From Halisarca cf. caerulea (taxonomy: Eukaryota > Porifera > Demospongiae > Chondrillida > Halisarcidae): a stretch of 64,000 nt of DNA. The notes under the pieces were generated by a model. It made no database searches. It was not told the DNA's origin and saw nothing but the letters and a program-made list of their open reading frames with translations. Location of the stretch: positions 1,554,101-1,618,100 of the forward strand of contig CAUJGJ010000083.1 of assembly GCA_963170055.1 (NCBI GenBank), given 5' to 3'. The position numbers and the translations under genes were made by a program. Of this stretch, positions 10,689-24,880 are shown one piece after another; within the stretch, counting starts at the first letter, position 1, and every line of letters begins with the position of its first letter.

Positions 10689-12428
10689 CATAAGATATTA
10701 ACAACTTTGGAAATTATATTTCAGACATTTTTAAATTTTGCAAAGTTAACATTTTCAAAAGACATTCGAAAACTTTGCAAATGTGTAATTTGCACAAAAT
10801 AAAAGTTACTAAGTTCATTTCATAAGATATTAACAACTTTGGAAATATTATTCGTAAGATTATTTTAAATTTTGATAAGTTAACATTTTCAAAAGACATT
10901 CGAACACTTTGCAAATGTGTAATTTGCACAAAATAAAAGTTACTAAGTTCATTTCATAAGATATTAACAACTTTGGAAATTTTATTTCAAAGACATATTT
11001 AAATTTTGCAAAGTTAACATTTTCAAAAGACATTCGAACACTTTGCAAATGTGTAATTTGCACAAAATAAAAGTTACTAAGTTCATTTCATAAGATATTA
11101 ACAACTTTGGAAATTTTATTTCAAAGACATTTTTAAATTTTGCAAAGTTAACATTTTCAAAAGACATTCGAACACTTTGCAAATGTGTAATTTGCAAAAA
11201 ATAAAAGTTACTAAGTTCATTTCATAAGATATTAACAACTTTGGAAATTTTATTTCAAAGACATTTTTAAATTTTGCAAAGTTAACATTTTCAAAAGACA
11301 TTCGAAAACTTTGCAAATGTGTAATTTGCACAAAATAAAAGTTACTAAGTTCATTTCATAAGATATTAACAACTTTGGAAATTTTATTTCAAAGACATTT
11401 TTAAATTTTGCAAAGTTAACATTTTCAAAAGACATTCGAACACTTTGCAAATGTGTAATTTGCACAAAATAAAAGTTACTAAGTTCATTTCATAAGATAT
11501 TAACAACTTTGGAAATTTTATTTCAAAGACATTTTTAAATTTTGCAAAGTTAACATTTTCAAAAGACATTCGAACACTTTGCAAATGTGTAATTTGCACA
11601 AAATAAAAGTTACTAAGTTCATTTCATAAGATATTAACAACTTTGGAAATATTATTCGTAAGATTATTTTAAATTTTGATAAGTTAACATTTTCAAAAGA
11701 CATTCGAACACTTTGCAAATGTGTAATTTGCACAAAATAAAAGTTACTAAGTTCATTTCATAAGATATTAACAACTTTGGAAATTTTATTTCAAAGACAT
11801 TTTTAAATTTTGCAAAGTTAACATTTTCAAAAGACATTCGAACACTTTGCAAATGTGTAATTTGCACAAAATAAAAGTTACTAAGTTCATTTCATAAGAT
11901 ATTAACAACTTTGGAAATTTTATTTCAAAGACATTTTTAAATTTTGCAAAGTTAACATTTTCAAAAGACATTCGAAAACTTTGCAAATGTGTAATTTGCA
12001 CAAAATAAAAGTTACTAAGTTCATTTCATAAGATATTAACAACTTTGGAAATATTATTCGTAAGATTATTTTAAATTTTGATAAGTTAACATTTTCAAAA
12101 GACATTCGAACACTTTGCAAATGTGTAATTTGCACAAAATAAAAGTTACTAAGTTCATTTCATAAGATATTAACAACTTTGGAAATTTTATTTCAAAGAC
12201 ATTTTTAAATTTTGCAAAGTTAACATTTTCAAAAGACATTCGAAAACTTTGCAAATGTGTAATTTGCACAAAATAAAAGTTACTAAGTTCATTTCATAAG
12301 ATATTAACAACTTTGGAAATATTATTCGTAAGATTATTTTAAATTTTGATAAGTTAACATTTTCAAAAGACATTCGAACACTTTGCAAATGTGTAATTTG
12401 CACAAAATAAAAGTTACTAAGTTCATTT
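10689..12428. repeat. 13-monomer repeat (1740 bp) between P132 anchors
   Basis: Order: P132(ttata, 85a)-Q-P(43a)-P(108-110 aaa)-P85-P-P-Q-P-P85-Q-P85-Q. The next anchor begins P132-Q-P(43a) again at 12429. Confidence 0.82.
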
Positions 12429-14436
12429 CATAAGATATTAACAACTTTGGAAATTTTATTTCAGACATTTTTAAATTTTGCAAAGTTAACATTTTCAAAA
12501 GACATTCGAAAACTTTGCAAATGTGTAATTTGCACAAAATAAAAGTTACTAAGTTCATTTCATAAGATATTAACAACTTTGGAAATATTATTCGTAAGAT
12601 TATTTTAAATTTTGATAAGTTAACATTTTCAAAAGACATTCGAACACTTTGCAAATGTGTAATTTGCACAAAATAAAAGTTACTAAGTTCATTTCATAAG
12701 ATATTAACAACTTTGGAAATTTTATTTCAAAGACATATTTAAATTTTGCAAAGTTAACATTTTCAAAAGACATTCGAACACTTTGCAAATGTGTAATTTG
12801 CACAAAATAAAAGTTACTAAGTTCATTTCATAAGATATTAACAACTTTGGAAATTTTATTTCAAAGACATTTTTAAATTTTGCAAAGTTAACATTTTCAA
12901 AAGACATTCGAACACTTTGCAAATGTGTAATTTGCACAAAATAAAAGTTACTAAGTTCATTTCATAAGATATTAACAACTTTGGAAATTTTATTTCAAAG
13001 ACATTTTTAAATTTTGCAAAGTTAACATTTTCAAAAGACATTCGAACACTTTGCAAATGTGTAATTTGCACAAAATAAAAGTTACTAAGTTCATTTCATA
13101 AGATATTAACAACTTTGGAAATTTTATTTCAAAGACATTTTTAAATTTTGCAAAGTTAACATTTTCAAAAGACATTCGAAAACTTTGCAAATGTGTAATT
13201 TGCACAAAATAAAAGTTACTAAGTTCATTTCATAAGATATTAACAACTTTGGAAATATTATTCGTAAGATTATTTTAAATTTTGATAAGTTAACATTTTC
13301 AAAAGACATTCGAACACTTTGCAAATGTGTATTTTGCACAAAATAAAAGTTACTAAGTTCATTTCATAAGATATTAACAACTTTGGAAATTTTATTTCAA
13401 AGACATTTTTAAATTTTGCAAAGTTAACATTTTCAAAAGACATTCGAACACTTTGCAAATGTGTAATTTGCACAAAATAAAAGTTACTAAGTTCATTTCA
13501 TAAGATATTAACAACTTTGGAAATTTTATTTCAAAGACATTTTTAAATTTTGCAAAGTTAACATTTTCAAAAGACATTCGAAAACTTTGCAAATGTGTAA
13601 TTTGCACAAAATAAAAGTTACTAAGTTCATTTCATAAGATATTAACAACTTTGGAAATATTATTCGTAAGATTATTTTAAATTTTGATAAGTTAACATTT
13701 TCAAAAGACATTCGAACACTTTGCAAATGTGTAATTTGCACAAAATAAAAGTTACTAAGTTCATTTCATAAGATATTAACAACTTTGGAAATTTTATTTC
13801 AAAGACATTTTTAAATTTTGCAAAGTTAACATTTTCAAAAGACATTCAAACACTTTGCAAATGTGTAATTTGCACAAAATAAAAGTTACTAAGTTCATTT
13901 CATAAGATATTAACAACTTTGGAAATTTTATTTCAAAGACATTTTTAAATTTTGCAAAGTTAACATTTTCAAAAGACATTCGAACACTTTGCAAATGTGT
14001 AATTTGCACAAAATAAAAGTTACTAAGTTCATTTCATAAGATATTAACAACTTTGGAAATTTTATTTCAAAGACATTTTTAAATTTTGCAAAGTTAACAT
14101 TTTCAAAAGACATTCGAAAACTTTGCAAATGTGTAATTTGCACAAAATAAAAGTTACTAAGTTCATTTCATAAGATATTAACAACTTTGGAAATATTATT
14201 CGTAAGATTATTTTAAATTTTGATAAGTTAACATTTTCAAAAGACATTCGAACACTTTGCAAATGTGTAATTTGCACAAAATAAAAGTTACTAAGTTCAT
14301 TTCATAAGATATTAACAACTTTGGAAATTTTATTTCAAAGACATTTTTAAATTTTGCAAAGTTAACATTTTCAAAAGACATTCGAAAACTTTGCAAATGT
14401 GTAATTTGCACAAAATAAAAGTTACTAAGTTCATTT
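12429..14436. repeat. 15-monomer repeat (2008 bp) between P132 anchors
   Basis: Order: P132(85a)-Q-P(43a)-P-P-P85-Q-P-P85-Q-P(82a)-P-P85-Q-P85. It matches the flanking units apart from gains and losses of whole monomers. The next anchor is at 14437. Confidence 0.82.
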
Positions 14437-17400
14437 CATAAGATATTAACAACTTTGGAAATTTTATTTCAGACATTTTTAAATTTTGCAAAGTTAACAT
14501 TTTCAAAAGACATTCGAAAACTTTGCAAATGTGTAATTTGCACAAAATAAAAGTTACTAAGTTCATTTCATAAGATATTAACAACTTTGGAAATATTATT
14601 CGTAAGATTATTTTAAATTTTGATAAGTTAACATTTTCAAAAGACATTCGAACACTTTGCAAATGTGTAATTTGCACAAAATAAAAGTTACTAAGTTCAT
14701 TTCATAAGATATTAACAACTTTGGAAATTTTATTTCAAAGACATATTTAAATTTTGCAAAGTTAACATTTTCAAAAGACATTCGAACACTTTGCAAATGT
14801 GTAATTTGCACAAAATAAAAGTTACTAAGTTCATTTCATAAGATATTAACAACTTTGGAAATTTTATTTCAAAGACATTTTTAAATTTTGCAAAGTTAAC
14901 ATTTTCAAAAGACATTCGAACACTTTGCAAATGTGTAATTTGCACAAAATAAAAGTTACTAAGTTCATTTCATAAGATATTAACAACTTTGGAAATTTTA
15001 TTTCAAAGACATTTTTAAATTTTGCAAAGTTAACATTTTCAAAAGACATTCGAAAACTTTGCAAATGTGTAATTTGCACAAAATAAAAGTTACTAAGTTC
15101 ATTTCATAAGATATTAACAACTTTGGAAATATTATTCGTAAGATTATTTTAAATTTTGATAAGTTAACATTTTCAAAAGACATTCGAACACTTTGCAAAT
15201 GTGTAATTTGCACAAAATAAAAGTTACTAAGTTCATTTCATAAGATATTAACAACTTTGGAAATTTTATTTCAAAGACATTTTTAAATTTTGCAAAGTTA
15301 ACATTTTCAAAAGACATTCGAACACTTTGCAAATGTGTAATTTGCACAAAATAAAAGTTACTAAGTTCATTTCATAAGATATTAACAACTTTGGAAATTT
15401 TATTTCAAAGACATTTTTAAATTTTGCAAAGTTAACATTTTCAAAAGAAATTCGAAAACTTTTCAAATGTGTAATTTGCACAAAATAAAAGTTACTAAGT
15501 TCATTTCATAAGATATTAACAACTTTGGAAATATTATTCGTAAGATTATTTTAAATTTTGATAAGTTAACATTTTCAAAAGACATTCGAACACTTTGCAA
15601 ATGTGTAATTTGCACAAAATAAAAGTTACTAAGTTCATTTCATAAGATATTAACAACTTTGGAAATTTTATTTCAAAGACATTTTTAAATTTTGCAAAGT
15701 TAACATTTTCAAAAGACATTCGAACACTTTGCAAATGTGTAATTTGCACAAAATAAAAGTTACTAAGTTCATTTCATAAGATATTAACAACTTTGGAAAT
15801 TTTATTTCAAAGACATTTTTAAATTTTGCAAAGTTAACATTTTCAAAAGACATTCGAAAACTTTGCAAATGTGTAATTTGCACAAAATAAAAGTTACTAA
15901 GTTCATTTCATAAGATATTAACAACTTTGGAAATATTATTCGTAAGATTATTTTAAATTTTGATAAGTTAACATTTTCAAAAGACATTCGAACACTTTGC
16001 AAATGTGTAATTTGCACAAAATAAAAGTTACTAAGTTCATTTCATAAGATATTAACAACTTTGGAAATTTTATTTCAAAGACATTTTTAAATTTTGCAAA
16101 GTTAACATTTTCAAAAGACATTCGAACACTTTGCAAATGTGTAATTTGCACAAAATAAAAGTTACTAAGTTCATTTCATAAGATATTAACAACTTTGGAA
16201 ATTTTATTTCAAAGACATTTTTAAATTTTGCAAAGTTAACATTTTCAAAAGACATTCGAAAACTTTGCAAATGTGTAATTTGCACAAAATAAAAGTTACT
16301 AAGTTCATTTCATAAGATATTAACAACTTTGGAAATATTATTCGTAAGATTATTTTAAATTTTGATAAGTTAACATTTTCAAAAGACATTCGAACACTTT
16401 GCAAATGTGTAATTTGCACAAAATAAAAGTTACTAAGTTCATTTCATAAGATATTAACAACTTTGGAAATTTTATTTCAAAGACATTTTTAAATTTTGCA
16501 AAGTTAACATTTTCAAAAGACATTCAAACACTTTGCAAATGTGTAATTTGCACAAAATAAAAGTTACTAAGTTCATTTCATAAGATATTAACAACTTTGG
16601 AAATTTTATTTCAAAGACATTTTTAAATTTTGCAAAGTTAACATTTTCAAAAGACATTCGAACACTTTGCAAATGTGTAATTTGCACAAAATAAAAGTTA
16701 CTAAGTTCATTTCATAAGATATTAACAACTTTGGAAATTTTATTTCAAAGACATTTTTAAATTTTGCAAAGTTAACATTTTCAAAAGACATTCGAAAACT
16801 TTGCAAATGTGTAATTTGCACAAAATAAAAGTTACTAAGTTCATTTCATAAGATATTAACAACTTTGGAAATTTTATTTCAAAGACATTTTTAAATTTTG
16901 CAAAGTTAACATTTTCAAAAGACATTCGAACACTTTGCAAATGTGTAATTTGCACAAAATAAAAGTTACTAAGTTCATTTCATAAGATATTAACAACTTT
17001 GGAAATATTATTCGTAAGATTATTTTAAATTTTGATAAGTTAACATTTTCAAAAGACATTCGAACACTTTGCAAATGTGTAATTTGCACAAAATAAAAGT
17101 TACTAAGTTCATTTCATAAGATATTAACAACTTTGGAAATTTTATTTCAAAGACATTTTTAAATTTTGCAAAGTTAACATTTTCAAAAGACATTCGAACA
17201 CTTTGCAAATGTGTAATTTGCACAAAATAAAAGTTACTAAGTTCATTTCATAAGATATTAACAACTTTGGAAATTTTATTTCAAAGACATTTTTAAATTT
17301 TGCAAAGTTAACATTTTCAAAAGACATTCGAACACTTTGCAAATGTGTAATTTGCACAAAATAAAAGTTACTAAGTTCATTTCATAAGATATTAACAACT

Positions 17401-17650
17401 TTGGAAATTTTATTTCAAAGACATTTTTAAATTTTGCAAAGTTAACATTTTCAAAAGACATTCGAACACTTTGCAAATGTGTAATTTGCACAAAATAAAA
17501 GTTACTAAGTTCATTTCATAAGATATTAACAACTTTGGAAATTTTATTTCAAAGACATTTTTAAATTTTGGAAAGTTAACATTTTCAAAAGACATTCGAA
17601 CACTTTGCAAATGTGTAATTTGCACAAAATAAAAGTTACTAAGTTCATTT

Positions 17651-18988
17651 CATAAGATATTAACAACTTTTGAAATATTATTCGTAAGATTATTTTAAAT
17701 TTTGATAAGTTAACATTTTCAAAAGACATTCGAACACTTTGCAAATGTGTAATTTGCACAAAATAAAAGTTACTAAGTTCATTTCATAAGATATTAACAA
17801 CTTTGGAAATTTTATTTCAAAGACATTTTTAAATTTTGCAAAGTTAACATTTTCAAAAGACATTCGAACACTTTGCAAATGTGTAATTTGCACAAAATAA
17901 AAGTTACTAAGTTCATTTCATAAGATATTAACAACTTTGGAAATTTTATTTCAAAGCCATTTTTAAATTTTGCAAAGTTAACATTTTCAAAAGACATTCG
18001 AACACTTTGCAAATGTGTAATTTGCACAAAATAAAAGTTACTAAGTTCATTTCATAAGATATTAACAACTTTGGAAATATTATTCGTAAGATTATTTTAA
18101 ATTTTGATAAGTTAACATTTTCAAAAGACATTCGAACACTTTGCAAATGTGTAATTTGCACAAAATAAAAGTTACTAAGTTCATTTCATAAGATATTAAC
18201 AACTTTGGAAATTTTATTTCAAAGCCATTTTTAAATTTTGCAAAGTTAACATTTTCAAAAGACATTCGAACACTTTGCAAATGTGTAATTTGCACAAAAT
18301 AAAAGTTACTAAGTTCATTTCATAAGATATTAACAACTTTGGAAATATTATTCGTAAGATTATTTTAAATTTTGATAAGTTAACATTTTCAAAAGACATT
18401 CGAACACTTTGCAAATGTGTAATTTGCACAAAATAAAAGTTACTAAGTTCATTTCATAAGATATTAACAACTTTGGAAATTTTATTTCAAAGACATTTTT
18501 AAATTTTGCAAAGTTAACATTTTCAAAAGACATTCGAACACTTTGCAAATGTGTAATTTGCACAAAATAAAAGTTACTAAGTTCATTTCATAAGATATTA
18601 ACAACTTTGGAAATTTTATTTCAAAGACATTTTTAAATTTTGCAAAAATAACATTTTCAAAAGACATTCGAACACTTTGCAAATGTGTAATTTGCACAAA
18701 ATAAAAGTTACTAAGTTCATTTCATAAGATATTAACAACTTTGGAAATTTTATTTCAGACATTTTTAAATTTTGCAAAGTTAACATTTTCAAAAGACATT
18801 CGAACACTTTGCAAATGTGTAATTTGCACAAAATAAAAGTTACTAAGTTCATTTCATAAGATATTAACAACTTTGGAAATTTTATTTCAAAGACATTTTT
18901 AAATTTTGCAAAGTTAACATTTTCAAAAGACATTCGAACACTTTGCAAATGTGTAATTTGCATAAAATAAAAGTTACTAAGTTCATTT
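17651..18988. repeat. Block V: P39-Q pairs and a shortened module
   Basis: Order: Q(g21t)-P-P39-Q-P39-Q-P-P59-P132-P109. The P39-Q-P39-Q-P-P59 order recurs at 45099. Elsewhere P59 is followed by P-Q27t-P109-P132. Here P59 (18589) abuts P132 (18723) directly, so exactly three monomers of the module are missing. Confidence 0.85.
18956..18963 (-). other. ATTTGCAT octamer match created by the P109 variant (first example)
   Basis: In P109 monomers c109 becomes t, turning ATTTGCAC into ATTTGCAT, the complement of the octamer ATGCAAAT bound by animal POU/Oct factors. The ordinary monomer is one base short of this. The match is seen directly. Binding is not implied, since the host is unknown and short AT-rich motifs arise by chance. 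Confidence 0.45.
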
Positions 18989-21900
18989 CATAAGATATTA
19001 ACAACTTTGGAAATTTTATTTCAAAGCCATTTTTAAATTTTGCAAAGTTAACATTTTCAAAAGACATTCGAACACTTTGCAAATGTGTAATTTGCACAAA
19101 ATAAAAGTTACTAAGTTCATTTCATAAGATATTAACAACTTTGGAAATTTTATTTCAAAGACATTTTTAAATTTTGCAAAAATAACATTTTCAAAAGACA
19201 TTCGAACACTTTGCAAATGTGTAATTTGCACAAAATAAAAGTTACTAAGTTCATTTCATAAGATATTAACAACTTTGGAAATTTTATTTCAAAGACATTT
19301 TTAAATTTTGCAAAGTTAACATTTTCAAAAGACATTCGAACACTTTGCAAATGTGTAATTTGCACAAAATAAAAGTTACTAAGTTCATTTCATAAGATAT
19401 TAACAACTTTGGAAATTTTATTCGTAAGATTATTTTAAATTTTGATAAGTTAACATTTTCAAAAGACATTCGAACACTTTGCAAATGTGTAATTTGCACA
19501 AAATAAAAGTTACTAAGTTCATTTCATAAGATATTAACAACTTTGGAAATTTTATTTCAAAGACATTTTTAAATATTGCAAAGTTAACATTTTCAAAAGA
19601 CATTCGAACACTTTGCAAATGTGTAATTTGCATAAAATAAAAGTTACTAAGTTCATTTCATAAGATATTAACAACTTTGGAAATTTTATTTCAGACATTT
19701 TTAAATTTTGCAAAGTTAACATTTTCAAAAGACATTCGAACACTTTGCAAATGTGTAATTTGCACAAAATATAAGTTACTAAGTTCATTTCATAAGATAT
19801 TAACAACTTTGGAAATTTTATTTCAAAGACATTTTTAAATTTTGCAAAGTTAACATTTTCAAAAGACATTCGAACACTTTGCAAATGTGTAATTTGCATA
19901 AAATAAAAGTTACTAAGTTCATTTCATAAGATATTAACAACTTTGGAAATTTTATTTCAAAGACATTTTTAAATTTTGCAAAGTTAACATTTTCAAAAGA
20001 CATTCGAACACTTTGCAAATGTGTAATTTGCACAAAATAAAAGTTACTAAGTTCATTTCATAAGATATTAACAACTTTGGAAATATTATTCGTAAGATTA
20101 TTTTAAATTTTGATAAGTTAACATTTTCAAAAGACATTCGAACACTTTGCAAATGTGTAATTTGCACAAAATAAAAGTTACTAAGTTCATTTCATAAGAT
20201 ATTAACAACTTTGGAAATTTTATTTCAAAGACATTTTTAAATTTTGCAAAGTTAACATTTTCAAAAGACATTCGAACACTTTGCAAATGTGTAATTTGCA
20301 CAAAATAAAAGTTACTAAGTTCATTTCATAAGATATTAACAACTTTGGAAATTTTATTTCAAAGACATTTTTAAATTTTGGAAAGTTAACATTTTCAAAA
20401 GACATTCGAACACTTTGCAAATGTGTAATTTGCACAAAATAAAAGTTACTAAGTTCATTTCATAAGATATTAACAACTTTGGAAATTTTATTTCAAAGAC
20501 ATTTTTAAATTTTGCAAAGTTAACATTTTCAAAAGACATTCGAACACTTTGCAAATGTGTAATTTGCATAAAATAAAAGTTACTAAGTTCATTTCATAAG
20601 ATATTAACAACTTTGGAAATTTTATTTCAAAGACATTTTTTAATTTTGCAAAGTTAACATTTTCAAAAGACATTCGAACACTTTGCAAATGTGTAATTTG
20701 CACAAAATAAAAGTTACTAAGTTCATTTCATAAGATATTAACAACTTTGGAAATATTATTCGTAAGATTATTTTAAATTTTGATAAGTTAACATTTTCAA
20801 AAGACATTCGAACACTTTGCAAATGTGTAATTTGCACAAAATAAAAGTTACTAAGTTCATTTCATAAGATATTAACAACTTTGGAAATTTTATTTCAAAG
20901 ACATTTTTAAATTTTGCAAAGTTAACATTTTCAAAAGACATTCGAACACTTTGCAAATGTGTAATTTGCACAAAATAAAAGTTCATAAGTTCATTTCATA
21001 AGATATTAACAACTTTGGAAATTTTATTTCAAAGACATTTTTAAATTTTGCAAAGTTAACATTTTCAAAAGACATTCGAACACTTTGCAAATGTGTAATT
21101 TGCACAAAATAAAAGTTACTAAGTTCATTTCATAAGATATTAACAACTTTGGAAATTTTATTTCAAAGCCATTTTTAAATTTTGCAAAGTTAACATTTTC
21201 AAAAGACATTCGAACACTTTGCAAATGTGTAATTTGCACAAAATAAAAGTTACTAAGTTCATTTCATAAGATATTAACAACTTTGGAAATATTATTCGTA
21301 AGATTATTTTAAATTTTGATAAGTTAACATTTTCAAAAGACATTCGAACACTTTGCAAATGTGTAATTTGCACAAAATAAAAGTTACTAAGTTCATTTCA
21401 TAAGATATTAACAACTTTGGAAATTTTATTTCAAAGATATTTTTAAATTTTGCAAAGTTAACATTTTCAAAAGACATTCGAACACTTTGCAAATGTGTAA
21501 TTTGCACAAAATAAAAGTTACTAAGTTCATTTCATAAGATATTAACAACTTTGGAAATTTTATTTCAAAGACATTTTTAAATTTTGCAAAGTTAACATTT
21601 TCAAAAGACATTCGAACACTTTGCAAATGTGTAATTTGCATAAAATAAAAGTTACTAAGTTCATTTCATAAGATATTAACAACTTTGGAAATATTATTCG
21701 TAAGATTATTTTAAATTTTGATAAGTTAACATTTTCAAAAGACATTCGAACACTTTGCAAATGTGTAATTTGCACAAAATAAAAGTTACTAAGTTCATTT
21801 CATAAGATATTAACAACTTTGGAAATTTTATTTCAAAGACATTTTTAAATTTTGCAAAGTTAACATTTTCAAAAGACATTCGAACACTTTGCAAATGTGT

Positions 21901-22470
21901 AATTTGCACAAAATAAAAGTTACTAAGTTCATTTCATAAGATATTAACAACTTTGGAAATTTTATTTCAAAGACATTTTTAAATTTTGCAAAGTTAACAT
22001 TTTCAAAAGACATTCGAACACTTTGCAAATGTGTAATTTGCACAAAATAAAAGTTACTAAGTTCATTTCATAAGATATTAACAACTTTGGAAATTTTATT
22101 TCAAAGCCATTTTTAAATTTTGCAAAGTTAACATTTTCAAAAGACATTCGAACACTTTGCAAATGTGTAATTTGCACAAAATAAAAGTTACTAAGTTCAT
22201 TTCATAAGATATTAACAACTTTGGAAATATTATTCGTAAGATTATTTTAAATTTTGATAAGTTAACATTTTCAAAAGACATTCGAACACTTTGCAAATGT
22301 GTAATTTGCACAAAATAAAAGTTACTAAGTTCATTTCATAAGATATTAACAACTTTGGAAATTTTATTTCAAAGACATTTTTAAATTTTGCAAAGTTAAC
22401 ATTTTCAAAAGACATTCGAACACTTTGCAAATGTGTAATTTGCACAAAATAAAAGTTACTAAGTTCATTT
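18989..22470. repeat. 3.48-kb segmental duplication, copy 1
   Basis: Order: P39-P59-P-Q27t-P109-P132-P109-P-Q-P-P55-P109-P(47t)-Q-P-P-P39-Q-P-P109-Q-P-P-P39-Q-P, 26 monomers. The same order starts again at 22471, offset 3482 bp. Copy-specific changes include aaatattgc in the monomer at 19525, ttcataag (gttactaag altered) near 20980, and gatattt at 21399. Confidence 0.88.
19123..19790. repeat. 668-bp module P59-P-Q27t-P109-P132, copy 1
   Basis: Five monomers in fixed order, found six times in two distant clusters. In this copy the P109 monomer carries aaatattgc and the P132 monomer carries 116 a to t. P109-P-Q follows. Confidence 0.88.
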
Positions 22471-22604
22471 CATAAGATATTAACAACTTTGGAAATTTTA
22501 TTTCAAAGCCATTTTTAAATTTTGCAAAGTTAACATTTTCAAAAGACATTCGAACACTTTGCAAATGTGTAATTTGCACAAAATAAAAGTTACTAAGTTC
22601 ATTT

Positions 22605-23272
22605 CATAAGATATTAACAACTTTGGAAATTTTATTTCAAAGACATTTTTAAATTTTGCAAAAATAACATTTTCAAAAGACATTCGAACACTTTGCAAAT
22701 GTGTAATTTGCACAAAATAAAAGTTACTAAGTTCATTTCATAAGATATTAACAACTTTGGAAATTTTATTTCAAAGACATTTTTAAATTTTGCAAAGTTA
22801 ACATTTTCAAAAGACATTCGAACACTTTGCAAATGTGTAATTTGCACAAAATAAAAGTTACTAAGTTCATTTCATAAGATATTAACAACTTTGGAAATTT
22901 TATTCGTAAGATTATTTTAAATTTTGATAAGTTAACATTTTCAAAAGACATTCGAACACTTTGCAAATGTGTAATTTGCACAAAATAAAAGTTACTAAGT
23001 TCATTTCATAAGATATTAACAACTTTGGAAATTTTATTTCAAAGACATTTTTAAATTTTGCAAAGTTAACATTTTCAAAAGACATTCGAACACTTTGCAA
23101 ATGTGTAATTTGCATAAAATAAAAGTTACTAAGTTCATTTCATAAGATATTAACAACTTTGGAAATTTTATTTCAGACATTTTTAAATTTTGCAAAGTTA
23201 ACATTTTCAAAAGACATTCGAACACTTTGCAAATGTGTAATTTGCACAAAATATAAGTTACTAAGTTCATTT
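22605..23272. repeat. 668-bp module, copy 2
   Basis: Shares the 116 a to t change in P132 with copy 1, as expected of a segmental duplicate, but lacks the aaatattgc change. Confidence 0.88.
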
Positions 23273-23540
23273 CATAAGATATTAACAACTTTGGAAATTT
23301 TATTTCAAAGACATTTTTAAATTTTGCAAAGTTAACATTTTCAAAAGACATTCGAACACTTTGCAAATGTGTAATTTGCATAAAATAAAAGTTACTAAGT
23401 TCATTTCATAAGATATTAACAACTTTGGAAATTTTATTTCAAAGACATTTTTAAATTTTGCAAAGTTAACATTTTCAAAAGACATTCGAACACTTTGCAA
23501 ATGTGTAATTTGCACAAAATAAAAGTTACTAAGTTCATTT

Positions 23541-24880
23541 CATAAGATATTAACAACTTTGGAAATATTATTCGTAAGATTATTTTAAATTTTGATAAGT
23601 TAACATTTTCAAAAGACATTCGAACACTTTGCAAATGTGTAATTTGCACAAAATAAAAGTTACTAAGTTCATTTCATAAGATATTAACAACTTTGGAAAT
23701 TTTATTTCAAAGACATTTTTAAATTTTGCAAAGTTAACATTTTCAAAAGACATTCGAACACTTTGCAAATGTGTAATTTGCACAAAATAAAAGTTACTAA
23801 GTTCATTTCATAAGATATTAACAACTTTGGAAATTTTATTTCAAAGACATTTTTAAATTTTGGAAAGTTAACATTTTCAAAAGACATTCGAACACTTTGC
23901 AAATGTGTAATTTGCACAAAATAAAAGTTACTAAGTTCATTTCATAAGATATTAACAACTTTGGAAATTTTATTTCAAAGACATTTTTAAATTTTGCAAA
24001 GTTAACATTTTCAAAAGACATTCGAACACTTTGCAAATGTGTAATTTGCATAAAATAAAAGTTACTAAGTTCATTTCATAAGATATTAACAACTTTGGAA
24101 ATTTTATTTCAAAGACATTTTTTAATTTTGCAAAGTTAACATTTTCAAAAGACATTCGAACACTTTGCAAATGTGTAATTTGCACAAAATAAAAGTTACT
24201 AAGTTCATTTCATAAGATATTAACAACTTTGGAAATATTATTCGTAAGATTATTTTAAATTTTGATAAGTTAACATTTTCAAAAGACATTCGAACACTTT
24301 GCAAATGTGTAATTTGCACAAAATAAAAGTTACTAAGTTCATTTCATAAGATATTAACAACTTTGGAAATTTTATTTCAAAGACATTTTTAAATTTTGCA
24401 AAGTTAACATTTTCAAAAGACATTCGAACACTTTGCAAATGTGTAATTTGCACAAAATAAAAGTTACTAAGTTCATTTCATAAGATATTAACAACTTTGG
24501 AAATTTTATTTCAAAGACATTTTTAAATTTTGGAAAGTTAACATTTTCAAAAGACATTCGAACACTTTGCAAATGTGTAATTTGCACAAAATAAAAGTTA
24601 CTAAGTTCATTTCATAAGATATTAACAACTTTGGAAATTTTATTTCAAAGACATTTTTAAATTTTGCAAAGTTAACATTTTCAAAAGACATTCGAACACT
24701 TTGCAAATGTGTAATTTGCATAAAATAAAAGTTACTAAGTTCATTTCATAAGATATTAACAACTTTGGAAATTTTATTTCAAAGACATTTTTTAATTTTG
24801 CAAAGTTAACATTTTCAAAAGACATTCGAACACTTTGCAAATGTGTAATTTGCACAAAATAAAAGTTACTAAGTTCATTT
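23541..24880. repeat. Local tandem duplication of a 670-bp 5-mer
   Basis: Q-P-P55-P109-P(47t) occurs at 23541-24210 and again at 24211-24880. Copy 1 of the larger duplication has this 5-mer once (20059-20728), so this is a later, separate event inside copy 2. Confidence 0.9.

Larger units (their letters stand above)
10689..17650. repeat. HOR block IV: P85-Q units with three P132 anchors
   Basis: P132 monomers at 10689, 12429 and 14437 each carry the P85 change and are followed by Q and then a P with a43 (10955, 12695, 14703). Spacing is 1740 bp (13 monomers) and 2008 bp (15 monomers). Between anchors the order is mostly (P)n-P85-Q. P85 copies preceding Q start at 11893, 12161, 13097, 13499, 14035, 14971, 15373, 15775 and 16177. 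A CpG-loss monomer (82 g to a) at 13767 recurs at 16445, 2678 bp on. Private changes include extra substitutions at 15373. The tail (16981-17650) is Q-P-P-P-P55. Confidence 0.88.
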
